A stretch of 64,000 nt of DNA from Thereva unica (lineage: Eukaryota > Arthropoda > Insecta > Diptera > Therevidae), in NCBI GenBank assembly GCA_949987705.1, contig OX465282.1:95654070-95718069 (forward strand), in the 5' to 3' direction. A model generated the notes under the pieces. That model made no database searches, was not told the DNA's origin, and saw only the letters and a list, made by a program, of their open reading frames with translations. The position numbers were made by a program, and so were the translations under genes. Positions 45,453-55,527 of the stretch are shown one piece after another. Numbering within the stretch: position 1 is the stretch's first letter; each line of letters opens with the position of its first letter.

Positions 45453-46354
45453 TATTGTCATAGCATTCACTGAAACCTGGCTCCATGAAGGCATTCTTAA
45501 GCTGGTGACATCATGACTTTTTGTAGGCGACATGATCCTATAATTTATAACTACTCATTCTTTAGTGAGGGTGTCCCCCGTGTTAATTTTGTCAAAGATC
45601 TCGGGATTAGATTTGACACCAAGCTGGACTTTTCTACTCATATCAACTATATTTCTTCCAAGAGCAGCTTAGTCTTGGGCTTTATAAAAAGGGGTCCAAA
45701 GAATTTAACAGCACCCTGATCACTAAACACCTCTATATTTCGCTTGTCAGACCTTTACTTGAATATGCGTCCCAGGTTTGGTCTCCTCACTATTCTTCGC
45801 ATGTTGGAAAAATTGAGTCGGTTCAACGTAGGTTCGTTCGATTCGCATTAAATCACCTTCCTTGGGAAGACCCTTTAATTCTTCCACCATATGAATACCG
45901 ACTTAAGTTACTCAACTTAAACACTCTCCAGAAGCGTCGTGAGGTGGCCGATGTTGTTTTCGTCCACCAGCTTCTTAATGGACGTGTTGACTCAGGTTTT
46001 CTAAGTCGCCGTGCGTCGTTTAGAGAGAGCCGATACAATCTGAGAGGACCACCGCTCTTACACATCAACTCCTCTAACACCAATTATGGCCGATTTGAGC
46101 CTGTTAATCGCATGTTCATTAATGTAAATAAAAATATTAATGTTTTTAGCGTGAGCACGAACAAAGATCTACTTAAAAGGAGTCTCTTTGTTCTCTCATG
46201 ACTGTTTATGTGTTTCGCATGCAATTTTTATTGGTACTTAATTTTTTATGTTTGCATGTCTCAGCCGAGCCCACGTGGTCGTGGTAAATGTTTCTCAGCC
46301 CAGCTGAGAAGTGCGCCTTCTTCATAAGAAGGGAAACTCTATTATTATTATTAA
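45453..46354 (+). mobile_element. Internally deleted CR1/Jockey-like non-LTR element inserted in the RTE-like copy
   Basis: It begins with an endonuclease-like phrase (IVIAFTETWLHEG), then jumps at about 45510 to the RT thumb and C-terminal region (EGVPRVNFVKDLGIRFDTKL, INYISSKSSLVLGFIKR, YGRFEPVNRMFINVNKN) of the family seen intact at 62187-64000. The 3' end carries two perfect stem-loops (46292-46310 and 46316-46332), then AAACTCT and (ATT)n. On either side the RTE reading frame is continuous except for a few lost bases (GLRQ / DALSCLLFN). Confidence 0.8.
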
Positions 46355-46515
46355 ATGCCCTATCGTGCTTACTATTTAACGCAGCTATGGAAAAAGTGAT
46401 AAGACATGCGGGAATTAGCACCACGGGCAGTATTTTCGACAAGTCGGTACAACTATTGACATATTCTGACGACATCGTAATACTAGCCAGATCCCCCGTA
46501 GCAATGAAAGAATAA
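46355..46515 (+). pseudogene. RTE-like element, resumed RT segment
   Basis: Reads ALSCLLFNAAMEKVIRHAGI and then LLTYSDDIVILARSPVAMKE. The catalytic Tyr-Ala-Asp-Asp has become Tyr-Ser-Asp-Asp. It ends abruptly at a TAA, after which the sequence is unrelated. Confidence 0.8.
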
Positions 46516-46928
46516 TCCGGGGAAATTAGCATTTTAAGGAGACAAATTTCCAAAATGACTGAAAATTGGTACACAGCTTCCTTGTGATTTTTGAATAAAG
46601 TAATCCAAAAAAATGGCCGCCGAAGATATCTCGTTTTTCCCGAGTTTTCCATGTATCTCGGTCTCTATGGGTCATACAACCCTGTAAGAGGGCCGTATGT
46701 TGTAATGAAATTCTCTTCAACTTTAGTTCTTACAAAAAAGTTATTCAAGATCTTTGAAAGTTATTCAAGATCAATGTTTTCGAAAATCACTTTTTGGCCA
46801 AAATTTCAGTCAAAAACCGATATTTTAAAAATTTTTTTTGATCAGTCAACACGAAACGTAATTGCCTACAAAAAGTCCTCTTGTTAGTTTTTCGTAAACT
46901 TAACCCTTTCGAAGTTATTCATAGTCAA

Positions 46929-46968
<40 letters not shown>

Positions 46969-47309
46969 CGAAAATTGAATTTTGTAGGCAATAATGTTTG
47001 GTATAAGTACTCCAAAAAAAACTTTTCTTTTTTTGCTCCATTTCGGTTCGAGACGAATAGAAGAGGTAAAAAATGTGCAGGACTCTTAATCTATGGTATT
47101 TTTTCGTGAACGCACGCTTTTTTACATTTCGAAAGGTGCGGTGTTCCCATATACTGGCTGTAGCAACAAAACTTATTTTTTACTTTTTAGTTCATTTTAA
47201 AATAAAAACATATTTTTTAGTTTTTTTAAACGTATTTTTTAATTTGTTTTCTATTGTTTAGTTATATGTCTTCCGCTGTTTTGTGCTGACCACACAGTTT
47301 ACTGTAGTT
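46516..47309. other. Unassigned sequence with a 48-bp poly(T) tract
   Basis: No supported gene. A run of 48 T lies at 46931-46978. TTATTCAAGATC repeats near 46741 and 46763, and GAAAATC-type phrases recur. It could be a decayed repeat; nothing is recognised. Confidence 0.35.
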
Positions 47310-47507
47310 TTTTCACATTAAATTCACTCATTTGCAAATCAAATTAATCCTTTTGCAAATTAAATTCACCTTTTTACAAATTAAATTCACCTTTTTTTTC
47401 AAATCAAGTTCACCTTTTTGCAAGTAAAATTCATCCTTTTGCAAATAAAATTCACCCTTTTGCAAATCAAATTCACTCGTTTGAAAATTAAGTACTTCTA
47501 TACTAAC

Positions 47508-47666
47508 AGGCCAGACCTAAATGGTAAGCGAAGTGAAGTAAAGTTAGGTGGCATTGCATATGAATGTATGAGAGTGGCCAAAATGGAAGTAAGTGGAAGT
47601 TACATGTACATCAGTGGAAGTAACGTCTACTTCACTTCTGCGTTACTTTTCATTTAGGTTTGGCCT
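47508..47666. mobile_element. Small MITE in the loop of the foldback element
   Basis: The left end AGGCCAGACCTAAATGGTAA is mirrored at the right, whose complement starts AGGCCAAACCTAAATGAAAA. GTGAAGT occurs further in on both sides. About 159 bp, non-coding. Confidence 0.65.
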
Positions 47667-47769
47667 AATGTTAGTAAATCCAGGTTTGGTTAAGCTCCAC
47701 CCACCATAATCTATTATACATTTTGTTTTAAGAAAACTCTAGTTTTTCTAATACCACATTCTCCAATGC

Positions 47770-47824
47770 TGAAGACCATCGAGGAAGTCTTTTCCAAAAT
47801 CAAGTTTAGTGCAAGAAATAAATG
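47770..47824 (+). pseudogene. Possible fragment of a DDE transposase (IS630/Tc1-type C-terminus)
   Basis: SPMLKTIEEVFSKIKFSARN followed by a stop resembles the SPDLNPIEEVFSKIK motif of DDE_3 transposases. It is very short, so the call is tentative. Confidence 0.3.
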
Positions 47825-48326
47825 ACAATTCCACACACATTAAAATTTCGTGTATGAATAAAATACAAGCGCGCGTTGTAATTTTCCTTTCGAAATTCGT
47901 TTACGGGCAGCAACATTCCCTCCATCTGACCACGACAAGAGTGGCAGTGAGACCGTTGAATTGTTATTGGGATTATAAATGAGCGGGTGATTTAAGTTTT
48001 TAAACGAACGGAGTGACACTTTTCTTTTCGGATGTACTTTCGTTGTGGGATTTAGGACTCTCACTGCAAATGCAAAACCGAGATTGAAATTCCCAATTGT
48101 TTTGGCGCACGCCATACTATTGGCTCATGAGTGCAGCGAGGCGCACCGGGCTCCAGCTAGTAATATATAATGTAGAAGTATTTAATTTTGTGAACGGGTG
48201 AATTTAATTTGCAAAAAGGTGAACTTGATTTGCAAAAAGGTGAATTTTATTTGTAAAAAGGTGAGTTTAATTTGCAAAAGGATTAATTTGATTTGCAAAT
48301 GGGTGAATTTAATGTGAGAAAACTGT

Positions 48327-48789
48327 GCTAATTAATTAATTAAAAAAACTAATTAAACTTTCGAAAAGCGGAAACTTTCTTCCATATGTTGGGTATCTTT
48401 GTATCTACAAAAAAATTCAGATTTCTATCTCTTCTAGTTGGGCTCCATCACGTGACGGTACGCACAAACAGACACACACACAGGCTGGCAGACACTTTCT
48501 TTTATTATTATATATTAGATCGGGCACTGTAGGGAAGTGAGTATGCCAAATATGAGGACCGCATTCCGTCAGCAGATTTCAGTTGAGAATAGCGCAAAGA
48601 GGAATAATACAGATGTTACTGGTCCATTTTTGGGTCCAATTTTTTTACCCCTTCTTCTTTTATCTTTTATTAGCAGCGCTACGGCTTCCCTTTTTGACGA
48701 CGGATTTTGATGAAGCACCACGGCTGTAGACATCCTCGCGAGGGAGCGATCTGAGACGTTGGTCCTTTCTGTGGTATCTCTTGGTCCAT
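48327..48789. other. Unassigned; possible inverted Helitron-type 5' end
   Basis: Read on the minus strand from about 48520, TCTAATATATAATAATAAAA and then GTGTGTGTGTCTGTTTGTGC resemble the head of Helitron/DINE-like elements. The rest, to the RNase H fragment, is not recognised. Confidence 0.35.
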
Positions 48790-49143
48790 CTCCTTGATAA
48801 AGGAGTTGATTAAAAGACTAAACCTGGCCTATTGGGAATCAGTCCCAGGTCTTAGACAGGCTAAAGATCTTATAAGACCCTTTGCCTTAAGGCTGCTGAT
48901 GGGTTATCTGGCTGGCCATGTAGGACTGCGGCATCACCTCCACAACCTCCACAAGAGACAGAATCCCGACTCTGCATGGGAAGCGACGAGACTTCCACAC
49001 ATATTCTTTGTGAATGTCCTGCTCTGATCTGGCTTAGAAGGAGAATGTTTATCAGGGAGTTTATGAGCCCTGCTCAAGTCCGGTCTTCGTCAATTAAAGA
49101 ACTTCTTGCCTTCATGCGAAAGGCTGATAGTCTGTTCCGCTAG
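48790..49143 (+). pseudogene. RNase H / C-terminal zinc region of an R1/I-type non-LTR element
   Basis: Reads AYWESVPGLRQAKDLIRPFA, LRLLMGYLAGHVGLRHHLHN, then, after a frameshift near 48965, ETSTHILCECPALIWLRRRM and SIKELLAFMRKADSLFR before a TAG. A LLTGH-like helix followed by a Cys/His cluster and a short tail is typical of the end of Pol in these elements. Fragment only. Confidence 0.6.
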
Positions 49144-49224
49144 TGGGGTACGTACACAGTAGGCCTACCTTGACCGCAGTGTTCACCATGTGGGTTGCCC
49201 CCTTATTACCAAAAAAAAAGATTA

Positions 49225-49480
49225 AAATAGTGGAGAAGATCAATCGTTCATTGGCACATTAATTCCACCGGGAAGGTCAGAAAGCTGGTTCGAGTCAATG
49301 AGTTTGTTACCATCGTTTATGACTGGCGATGAAAAGCGAATCCGGTGCAAAAATGCAAAGCACAGAAGACAGTGGGTACACAAAAGTTGGTACACCCCAA
49401 ACTGGAGTAGGTCGTAAGACGTATTTGCTGGAAGCTTGAATGGGAAACAATGTGGCATCAAAATTATTGATTGTAGGTCG
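49225..49480 (+). pseudogene. Possible mariner-like transposase fragment
   Basis: FMTGDEKRIRCKNAKHRRQW resembles the first catalytic-Asp block of mariner transposases (TGDEKW-x5-N-x-KR-x2-W). The following reading is broken and I cannot trace the other catalytic blocks with certainty. Confidence 0.35.
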
Positions 49481-49692
49481 TTATTTTCGCAAACTGTCAA
49501 ACCCAGCAAAGGGAGTCGCCGGAGAAAGCGCAGTGTTGTCTTCTTCAGGTATCTCGAAACATGGAGCATTCGGAAAATAACGACGTATGCGGGAGGTTTC
49601 AAATCTAATTACAATGACCGGATCGGAAGCGTATTGAACTGTCACAATGATTTTCTCACCATGCGTTTTCAACCATAACGATTAGAAGTTGA

Positions 49693-49998
49693 ATTACATA
49701 TGAGATACTAGAACATCTGCAGATTTTCGAGGTAGTTGATAAGTTAAAAGACATTCACTTAGTCATCAGCAATGATCTCCTAAGCATTCTTTTATTATAT
49801 AGTTTACCTGAGAGTTTTGATAATTTTAGAATAGCCATGAAATCTACAGATGCACTGCCTGGTCATGAAAGCCTAAAAATAAAAATCGTACAAGAACATG
49901 AGTGCCGTAAAAACAAAAGAAAAGTCCAGAACAACACAAAAAGATTTAAGCTGAAATGCTTCATGTGCAAACGATACGGTCATAAGGTCAGCGACTGA
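49693..49998 (+). pseudogene. Copia-type Gag fragment with zinc knuckle
   Basis: The frame 49693-49998 reads YEILEHLQIFEVVDKLKDIH, then LLYSLPESFDNFRIAMKSTD and CFMCKRYGHKVSD before a TGA. This is the UBN2/Gag domain and CCHC knuckle (CX2CX4HX4C, last Cys lost at the stop) of copia elements. It is isolated, with no LTR nearby. Whether it belongs to the family in the array cannot be judged, since that copy lost its gag. Confidence 0.7.
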
Positions 49999-50534
49999 AG
50001 AATTGTCCAAAAGAGTTCCGAACAAGTGTTTAGCGTGATCATGAAAGAAAGTACAATTAAGATATATATGAATAAAAAAAGTCTTTAAAAGAAAAATTAT
50101 CGAATTTGAGTAACTACTACCTTTCAAATTACTGCACTATCGAAATTGAAAGGTAGAACAGGGCTTCTTAAACTTTTTTCATTCACGACCCCATTTATGA
50201 TTACGAGTTTCCTCATGACCCCATATAAATATAAATGAAAGATAAATAAATATTTTTTGATGATTTATTTATAAGGTAACAATATACATATGAAAATATA
50301 CCTATAGTTTTAGAATTCGTTTAGAAACATACAAAAATCCAAAATTAAAAATTGCACAAAAACTTGTAAAATTGTATTTATTAAGTTACAAAAATATATG
50401 CCCTATTTTTCATCAAAATTGCATTTTTTGCAATAACATAAATAAAAGGGAGTTCTGACCGTCTTAGTTCCCTCGAATATATTCGAACGCAGTCGTTGAG
50501 TGGTAAGTATTAAATTAAAATTAAAGGAAAAAGT

Positions 50535-50950
50535 TTAATGAGATGGATGTGCCTGTTTTTTATTGCATAACAAATTAAATCTTGGTGGAACGTTTGACAC
50601 TGCTGGACGTAAGACCTCTTCAACATTTTTTAGCGATGAACGATATTGGGATTTAATATGTGTTAAAGCTGAGAAAGTAACTTTGCATAAATATGTGGTG
50701 TTGAATGGCAGAAGAACATTTAACGCCATATCAGCGATTGTAGGAAATTCAATTCTAGTTCCGATCCAGAATACAGTCAAGGGCTCTTTTGGAAATTGTA
50801 GTTTTAAGTTTGAGTCACTCGAAATCTCAGCACATTCCTCTTGAGCTTTAAGTGGCAGGTGATTAATCTCACTTAAGCCAATCCAAAACGGCTTTTGAAT
50901 CCAAGCTACCTTTTTGAAATCAATATTTAATATAAAATATGTACGGAACT
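50535..50950 (-). pseudogene. hAT transposase, C-terminal dimerisation part
   Basis: Continues the frame of the upstream piece (KALET then QFRTYFILNIDFKKVAWIQK). It contains PFWIGLSEINHLPLKAQEEC, LTVFWIGTRIEFPTIADMAL, LPFNTTYLCKVTFSALTHIK and ends NKKQAHPSH with TAA at 50537-50535. The FSALTHIKSQYRSSL block is the conserved hAT dimerisation helix and is uninterrupted. Confidence 0.85.
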
Positions 50951-50964
50951 GTGTTTCTAGCGCT

Positions 50965-51249
50965 AAAAAGAAGAACTGCAGACAAGCTGTGCAGAAAAAA
51001 AAGAGAGAGTATCTAAACAGGAAGATCCTACAGATACAGGAAGACTTCAACGAAGGTAGAACTAGGCAAGCCTACAAAGGAACACGCCAGATCAGTAATA
51101 AGTTTCAGCCAAGAACGGATATTTGTAGAGACATGGATGGGAACCTATTAGAAGACCCGGATAGGATAAAGGAAAGATGGAGACAATATTTTCAAAACTT
51201 ATTGAATCCAACCCAAAGAATAAACGAAGACTTACAGGCGGAAGCAATG
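50965..51249 (+). pseudogene. RTE-like ORF, pre-RT part
   Basis: Reads CRQAVQKKKREYLNRKILQI, QAYKGTRQISNKFQPRTDIC and RWRQYFQNLLNPTQRINEDL, the usual region between endonuclease and RT. It stops where the nested element begins. Confidence 0.75.
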
Positions 51250-52590
51250 GTAATACCTCCACTGGCGATCGTTTAGTCTGTCTTACAGAACACCTCAGCC
51301 GTAGTCTGCATGGATCCGGCGAGTCTAGTCTGGTTGCTCTAGATATCTCCAAGGCTTTCGATAGAGTTTGGCACTCAGCCCTGTTAGCCAAACTCAAAGC
51401 TATTGGAGTCGACTCACTCCTACAGAAGTGGATCAAGAATTTCCTTTTCGGCCGTTCAATCAAAGTAGTTTTGGATGGCGTCAAATCCGCATCCCACCCG
51501 ATCTCGGCGGGGGTCCCCCAGGGGTCAATCTTATCACCGGCCCTATTCCTTATCTTTATAAATGACCTTCTTTCAATCCCCTCCAACCCACTTCTCAGCT
51601 TCGCTGACGACGGTACTTTACGGTACTCGTACAGCTTCGATACAAGGCAGACTCATGCCAGATCCTGTCTTGATGATCGCGAACGTATGTCCAACTCTAT
51701 TAATAACGACATTGTACTCATTCTAGAGTGGGGAAAGAAGAATCGTGTTGAATTCAACCCCGCCAAAACCAAGTACTGTCTTATCTCTAAAAAGAAGTTC
51801 AACACCCCTCCACCCTTGAAAGTGAATGAAGTTCAACTATTGGCCGAACCATCCTTACACATCTTAGGCGTGACATTAGCCAAAGACTTGCGATGGAATG
51901 ACCACATATTCCAAATCGCCAAACAAGGATCTCAGTGCTTGGGATTTCTTAAGAGGTGTAAGTTCCTCCTCCAGCCATCGGCCCGTGCTGTTATTTATAA
52001 ATCCTACATTCGGCCTCTTCTCGAATATAACTCCCTCGTTTGGGGCGGCGCTCCAATAACCACCTTGGCATGGTTAGATAAGGTCCAAAAAAAGGCCCTT
52101 AAATTAATTGATGACGATACCGCTTGCTCCACCATCGACCCCCTCAGCCACCGTAGGAATGTAGCAGCACTGACAAAATTTTATCGTTACTATCATAGTG
52201 ACTGTTCCTCCGAGTTAAACGCTCTCCTGCCTCCACGGCATTCTTATACCCGCAACACCAGATTAAACTCGTCTCATTCCCTCCACCTGCAACTCCCCCT
52301 TTCACGCACTCAACAAGATATGAATTCGTTTGTTAATAGAACAACTCGGCTGTGGAATAATCTCTCTCAGTCAGTATTTCCGAGCTCCTACAACATCCAA
52401 GAGTTCAAACGCAGGGTTCATCACCACCTTCTTCAATTCCCTCCCGTTCCTTTATAACCCCTCCAACCCCCTCCCCGTACTAAGCTTACTGCTACACATT
52501 GCACCATGACGTGACAAATGACATGACGGACTAGTAGTACAAAGGGTGATTCCTGAGCTTAGCACTGCCACATAAAAAAAAAAAAAAAAA
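51250..52590 (+). mobile_element. CR1/Jockey-like non-LTR element nested in the RTE-like element
   Basis: 5'-truncated within RT (GNTSTGDRLVCLTEHLSRS). A frame open to 52457 carries ALDISKAFDRVWH, GVPQGSILSPALFLIFINDL, LSFADDGTL (FADD catalytic box), a thumb (LHILGVTLAKDLRWNDHIFQ) and SYIRPLLEYNSLVWGGAP. The 3' UTR ends with a 17-A tail (52574-52590). The poly(A) distinguishes it from the other CR1/Jockey-like family here, which ends in hairpins and a microsatellite. Confidence 0.85.
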
Positions 52591-54137
52591 CAGATAGTAT
52601 TCCAATAGAACCACCAACACTGGATGAGGTACGGGAAGCTGTGAAAAGGCAAAAAAGCAGCAAATCCCCAGGCATCGATGGAATCGCAGCTGAGCTACTA
52701 AAGGAAGGAGGGCCGCAACTCTTAAGGAACTTACACGAACTCATATGTAACGTCTGGGAGGAAGAAGTTATACCAGATGACTGGAAGAAAGCGATTATAT
52801 GTCCAATCTACAAGAAAGGAGATAAATTAACCTGTAAAAACTACAGAGGCATCTCACTCCTCAGCACCAGCTACAAAACCTTCACAATCCTTGTGAAACA
52901 AAAACTAGAACCTATAGCGGAAGGCCTTATAGGAGAATATCAAGCTGGTTTTAGGACAAACAGGTCAACATCGGACCAACTGCTGACCTTAAAACAAATT
53001 CTGGAGAAAACCTGGGAAAGGAATATAGATATATACCAGATATTTGTCGACTTTCAACAGGCATATGACTCGATAAACAGAGAGAGGCTGTACAGGATCC
53101 TATTGGAATTAGGAGTCCCCTCCAAGCTGGTACGACTGATAAAATGCGCAACGAATAGCTCCCTGGCGAAAGTAAGGATTCAAAATGCAATAACAGAAGA
53201 GTTCGAAGTGCGACAAGGTCTTAGACAAGGAGATGGACTAGCCCCCATGCTTTTCAACCTGGCCCTAGAATGGGTGATAAGAAAAACATCAGTACGGAGA
53301 AATGCGTCCATAGCAACGCAGTCTGTACAATTACTTGGATATGCGGATGACGTGAACATCGTGGGAAGGTCCTTCTTGGCAGCGAAAGAAGTCTATGTCG
53401 AATTAAAAGAGGCGGCCAAGGACATAGGGCTGAACATCAATGAAGAAAAAACGAAGGTGATGCAACAATCCAGAGCTGGAAGATTTAGAATGGGAAGAAA
53501 TATAACTATCGACGAACATAATCTAGAAGTAGTCGATAAAACAGTCTACCTTGGGTCTACAATTACAAAAAGAAACGATGAAAAGGAAGAAGTAACTAAA
53601 CGAATACTACTGGCTAATAGAGCTTTTTATGCCCAAAAACAAATATTGCACTCAAGATTTGTGCACAGAAAAACGAAACTTTCACTCTACAAAACAGTAA
53701 TACGACCAGTACTGTGCTATGGCAGCGAGACTTGGACTATGACCCAGGAGATAGAGGAACAAGTCAACAGGTTTGAGAGGAAGGTGCTCAGATGCATAAT
53801 AGGCCCAACGAGAGAGGATGGGATATGGCGAAGGAGATACAACAACGAGCTGTATGAAATTTTTGACGACCCAGAACTCTCAACGTTTATAAAAATCAAC
53901 AGACAAAGACTAGCCGGCCACGTAATCAGGATGAATGATAACCGTATCCCAAAACGGCTTATGGTGGCCGAAATTCCAGGAAACAGACCAGTAGGTAGAC
54001 CCAGGAGAAGATGGATGGACTCTGTGACGGCTGACGCAGAGACAATGCTGAACATTCGGAACTGGAGAACTGCTGCAAGGAACCGTCAGACTTGGAGAAA
54101 TGCCCTAGAGGAGGCCAAGGCTCGATTTGGGCTGTAG
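52591..54137 (+). CDS. RTE-like reverse transcriptase, nearly intact C-terminal two thirds
   Basis: Open from SIPIEPPTLDEVREAVKR to a TAG at 54135-54137, about 515 residues. Motifs: KSPGIDGIAAELLKEGG, NYRGISLLSTSYKTF, AGFRTNRSTSDQLLTLKQIL, IFVDFQQAYDSINRERLYRI, GLRQGDGLAPMLFNLALEWV and the catalytic LLGYADDVNIVGRS. The thumb and C-terminal part (YLGSTITKRNDEKEEVTKRI, CYGSETWTMT, RLAGHVIRMNDNRIPKRLM, GRPRRRWMDSVTADAETML) run to ALEEAKARFGL. It is uninterrupted itself but separated from its 5' part by the nested element. Confidence 0.85.
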
Positions 54138-54157
54138 CGCCATTGGATGGATGGATG

Positions 54158-54847
54158 GTGTTTCTAGCGCTTTTAAGTGATCTGCAATAATTTTTGCAAT
54201 ACAAGTTTTACAATGATTTTTCTCGATTATAAAATTGTCGACACTGGAAAACATTTCGAACGAATTTTTTTCTACCCTACTTTTCCAAATGTTGATCTTT
54301 TTAATAAAACTTTCAATTTTATCATTCGAAGTAAATATATCGCAATTTTTTCCTTGAAGAGACAAGTTGAGATCGTTTAACTTCGCAAAGATATCTGACA
54401 AATAACAGAGTTTGGATAGCCATAAGTCATTTTGAAAAAAAGCAGCAAGTTCACATTTTCGTTCGGTTAAAAATATTTCGATTTCGTCCTTTAATAACAA
54501 TAATCTTCTTAGACTTTGACCTCTTGACAACCATCTTACTTCTGCATGTAATAATAAAGTTGTGTAGTTGGAATCCGTATCCTTACAGAGATTTGAAAAT
54601 AAGCGGCTGTTAAGGGCATGGCTCTTAATAAAATTTATAATCTTAACAGCATCCTGAAGCACATCGTTCAATTCTGGTGCTAATTTTTTTGCTGCAAGGG
54701 CCTCTCGGTGAATAAGGCAGTGAGTAAAAGTTATATGATCATAATGAGCAGCTTGGTATGGTCTTTGCTGCAGTTCCCTGAAAATACACGGAGCAATAGC
54801 AAAGGAAGCAGCTTTTGTGTTGCTACACAACGATTGTTTGTATTAGT
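54158..54847 (-). pseudogene. hAT transposase, central part
   Basis: Starts inside the protein at KQSLCSNTKAASFAIAP. It contains HCLIHREALAAKKLAPELND, VKIINFIKSHALNSRLFSNL, LLLHAEVRWLSRGQSLRRLL and LWLSKLCYLSDIFAKLNDLN, matching ZBED5/FAM200-type domesticated hAT proteins block by block. No stop occurs in this stretch. The N-terminal BED finger and first catalytic block are missing. Confidence 0.85.
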
Positions 54848-55527
54848 GAGATGTCAAATATTTTGACTCTGCTCGGGTGTTGATTTAAATCTGGTCGGGA
54901 ATTTAACTAAATCAATTAAAAATTAGATATCATAATAGAAAAGAAAATAGTTGGTGATTTCAACTGCAGCTGCAGCATGTTTTTTCATTGTTTATTGTTG
55001 ACTGTTTGAATGTTTATTATTTTCAACTCCATGGCAACGTATTAATTTCTTATTTGTGTGAGTGCGTGCTTCCCGTGTTCGCAGGTCAAAAGCAGGAGCA
55101 CAAAAGTCTCCACCGAAGCACGAAACTCTCCACTTATTTAATCTCCGCACGCCTCCCTTGCCCACAAAAAGCTTTTGCTCCGGAACCGTGCTCCCTCGTG
55201 TATGAATGGCCTAACACACTGCACACTTCATAAGCGTGTAAATTCAAGTAAAGCTTTTTTGGAATAAACCGTGTTAAAATAATGGGGATAAAAAGCCGTA
55301 CGTGTAAACATCACACACAAAGAAACATTACAGTGCCGATTTTCTAGGTTTACACTTTGCAAAAAGAGGCTAAAAAAAGCTTTACTCACAAAAGCTTCAT
55401 AGTAATACGTATTTGGAGTGTTTAAGATACCCGCGTTAAGTGTATTAATTTTACACACTTTTCGCATGTTAAATTAACACATCTCACGCGCAAAAAGTGA
55501 CTACATGATTTTACACGCGAAATGTGT
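54848..55527. other. Unassigned sequence
   Basis: No gene supported. Phrases such as ACACTGCACAC (55215) and CATGATTTTACACGCG (55504) have partial inverted matches near 56205-56235 (GATTTTAAAAC, ACACTGCAAACC as complement). The element described next may therefore sit in an older inverted-repeat element, but this is weak. Confidence 0.3.

Larger units (their letters stand above)
47310..48326. mobile_element. Foldback element with tandem-repeat arms
   Basis: The left arm (about 47315-47503) is a chain of about nine 18-20-bp repeats of the type AAATTCACCTTTTTGCAAAT. The right arm (about 48172-48322) is the same chain inverted (GGTGAATTTAATTTGCAAAA). The order of variant repeats is mirrored too (CACATTAAATTCAC outermost, TACTTCTA innermost). 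Arms built of short tandem repeats around unrelated loop sequence are the hallmark of foldback elements. The loop holds a MITE and a DDE fragment. Confidence 0.75.
50965..54157 (+). mobile_element. RTE-like non-LTR retrotransposon inserted in the hAT element
   Basis: Bounded by GTGTTTCTAGCGCT at 50951-50964 and 54158-54171. The 5' end is truncated before the RT domain. The 3' end is a short (GGAT)n tract directly after the ORF instead of poly(A). It is itself split by a CR1/Jockey-like insertion (51250-52590). Confidence 0.9.
50159..54847 (-). mobile_element. hAT element (ZBED/FAM200-like transposase), truncated and invaded
   Basis: The left end CAGGGCTTCTTAAACTTTTT and then ACGACCCCATTTATGATTAC is typical of a hAT terminus that starts CAG. 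The matching inverted end is not found to the right, so the 5' part is lost beyond about 54847. The transposase reads on the minus strand in two pieces, 54847-54158 and 50950-50535, split by an RTE-like insertion with a 14-bp target duplication. Confidence 0.8.

Noticed and set aside
47310..48326. Short regular repeats as a CRISPR array
   Set aside because: No unique spacers; the repeats are contiguous and inverted on the other side, in a eukaryotic context.
48790..49027. 77-residue frame as a host gene
   Set aside because: Reads as the RNase H end of a non-LTR element and shifts frame within it.
50914..51276. 120-residue plus-strand frame starting in the hAT element
   Set aside because: Its first 17 residues are antisense hAT sequence; the real RTE-like part starts after the target duplication at 50965.
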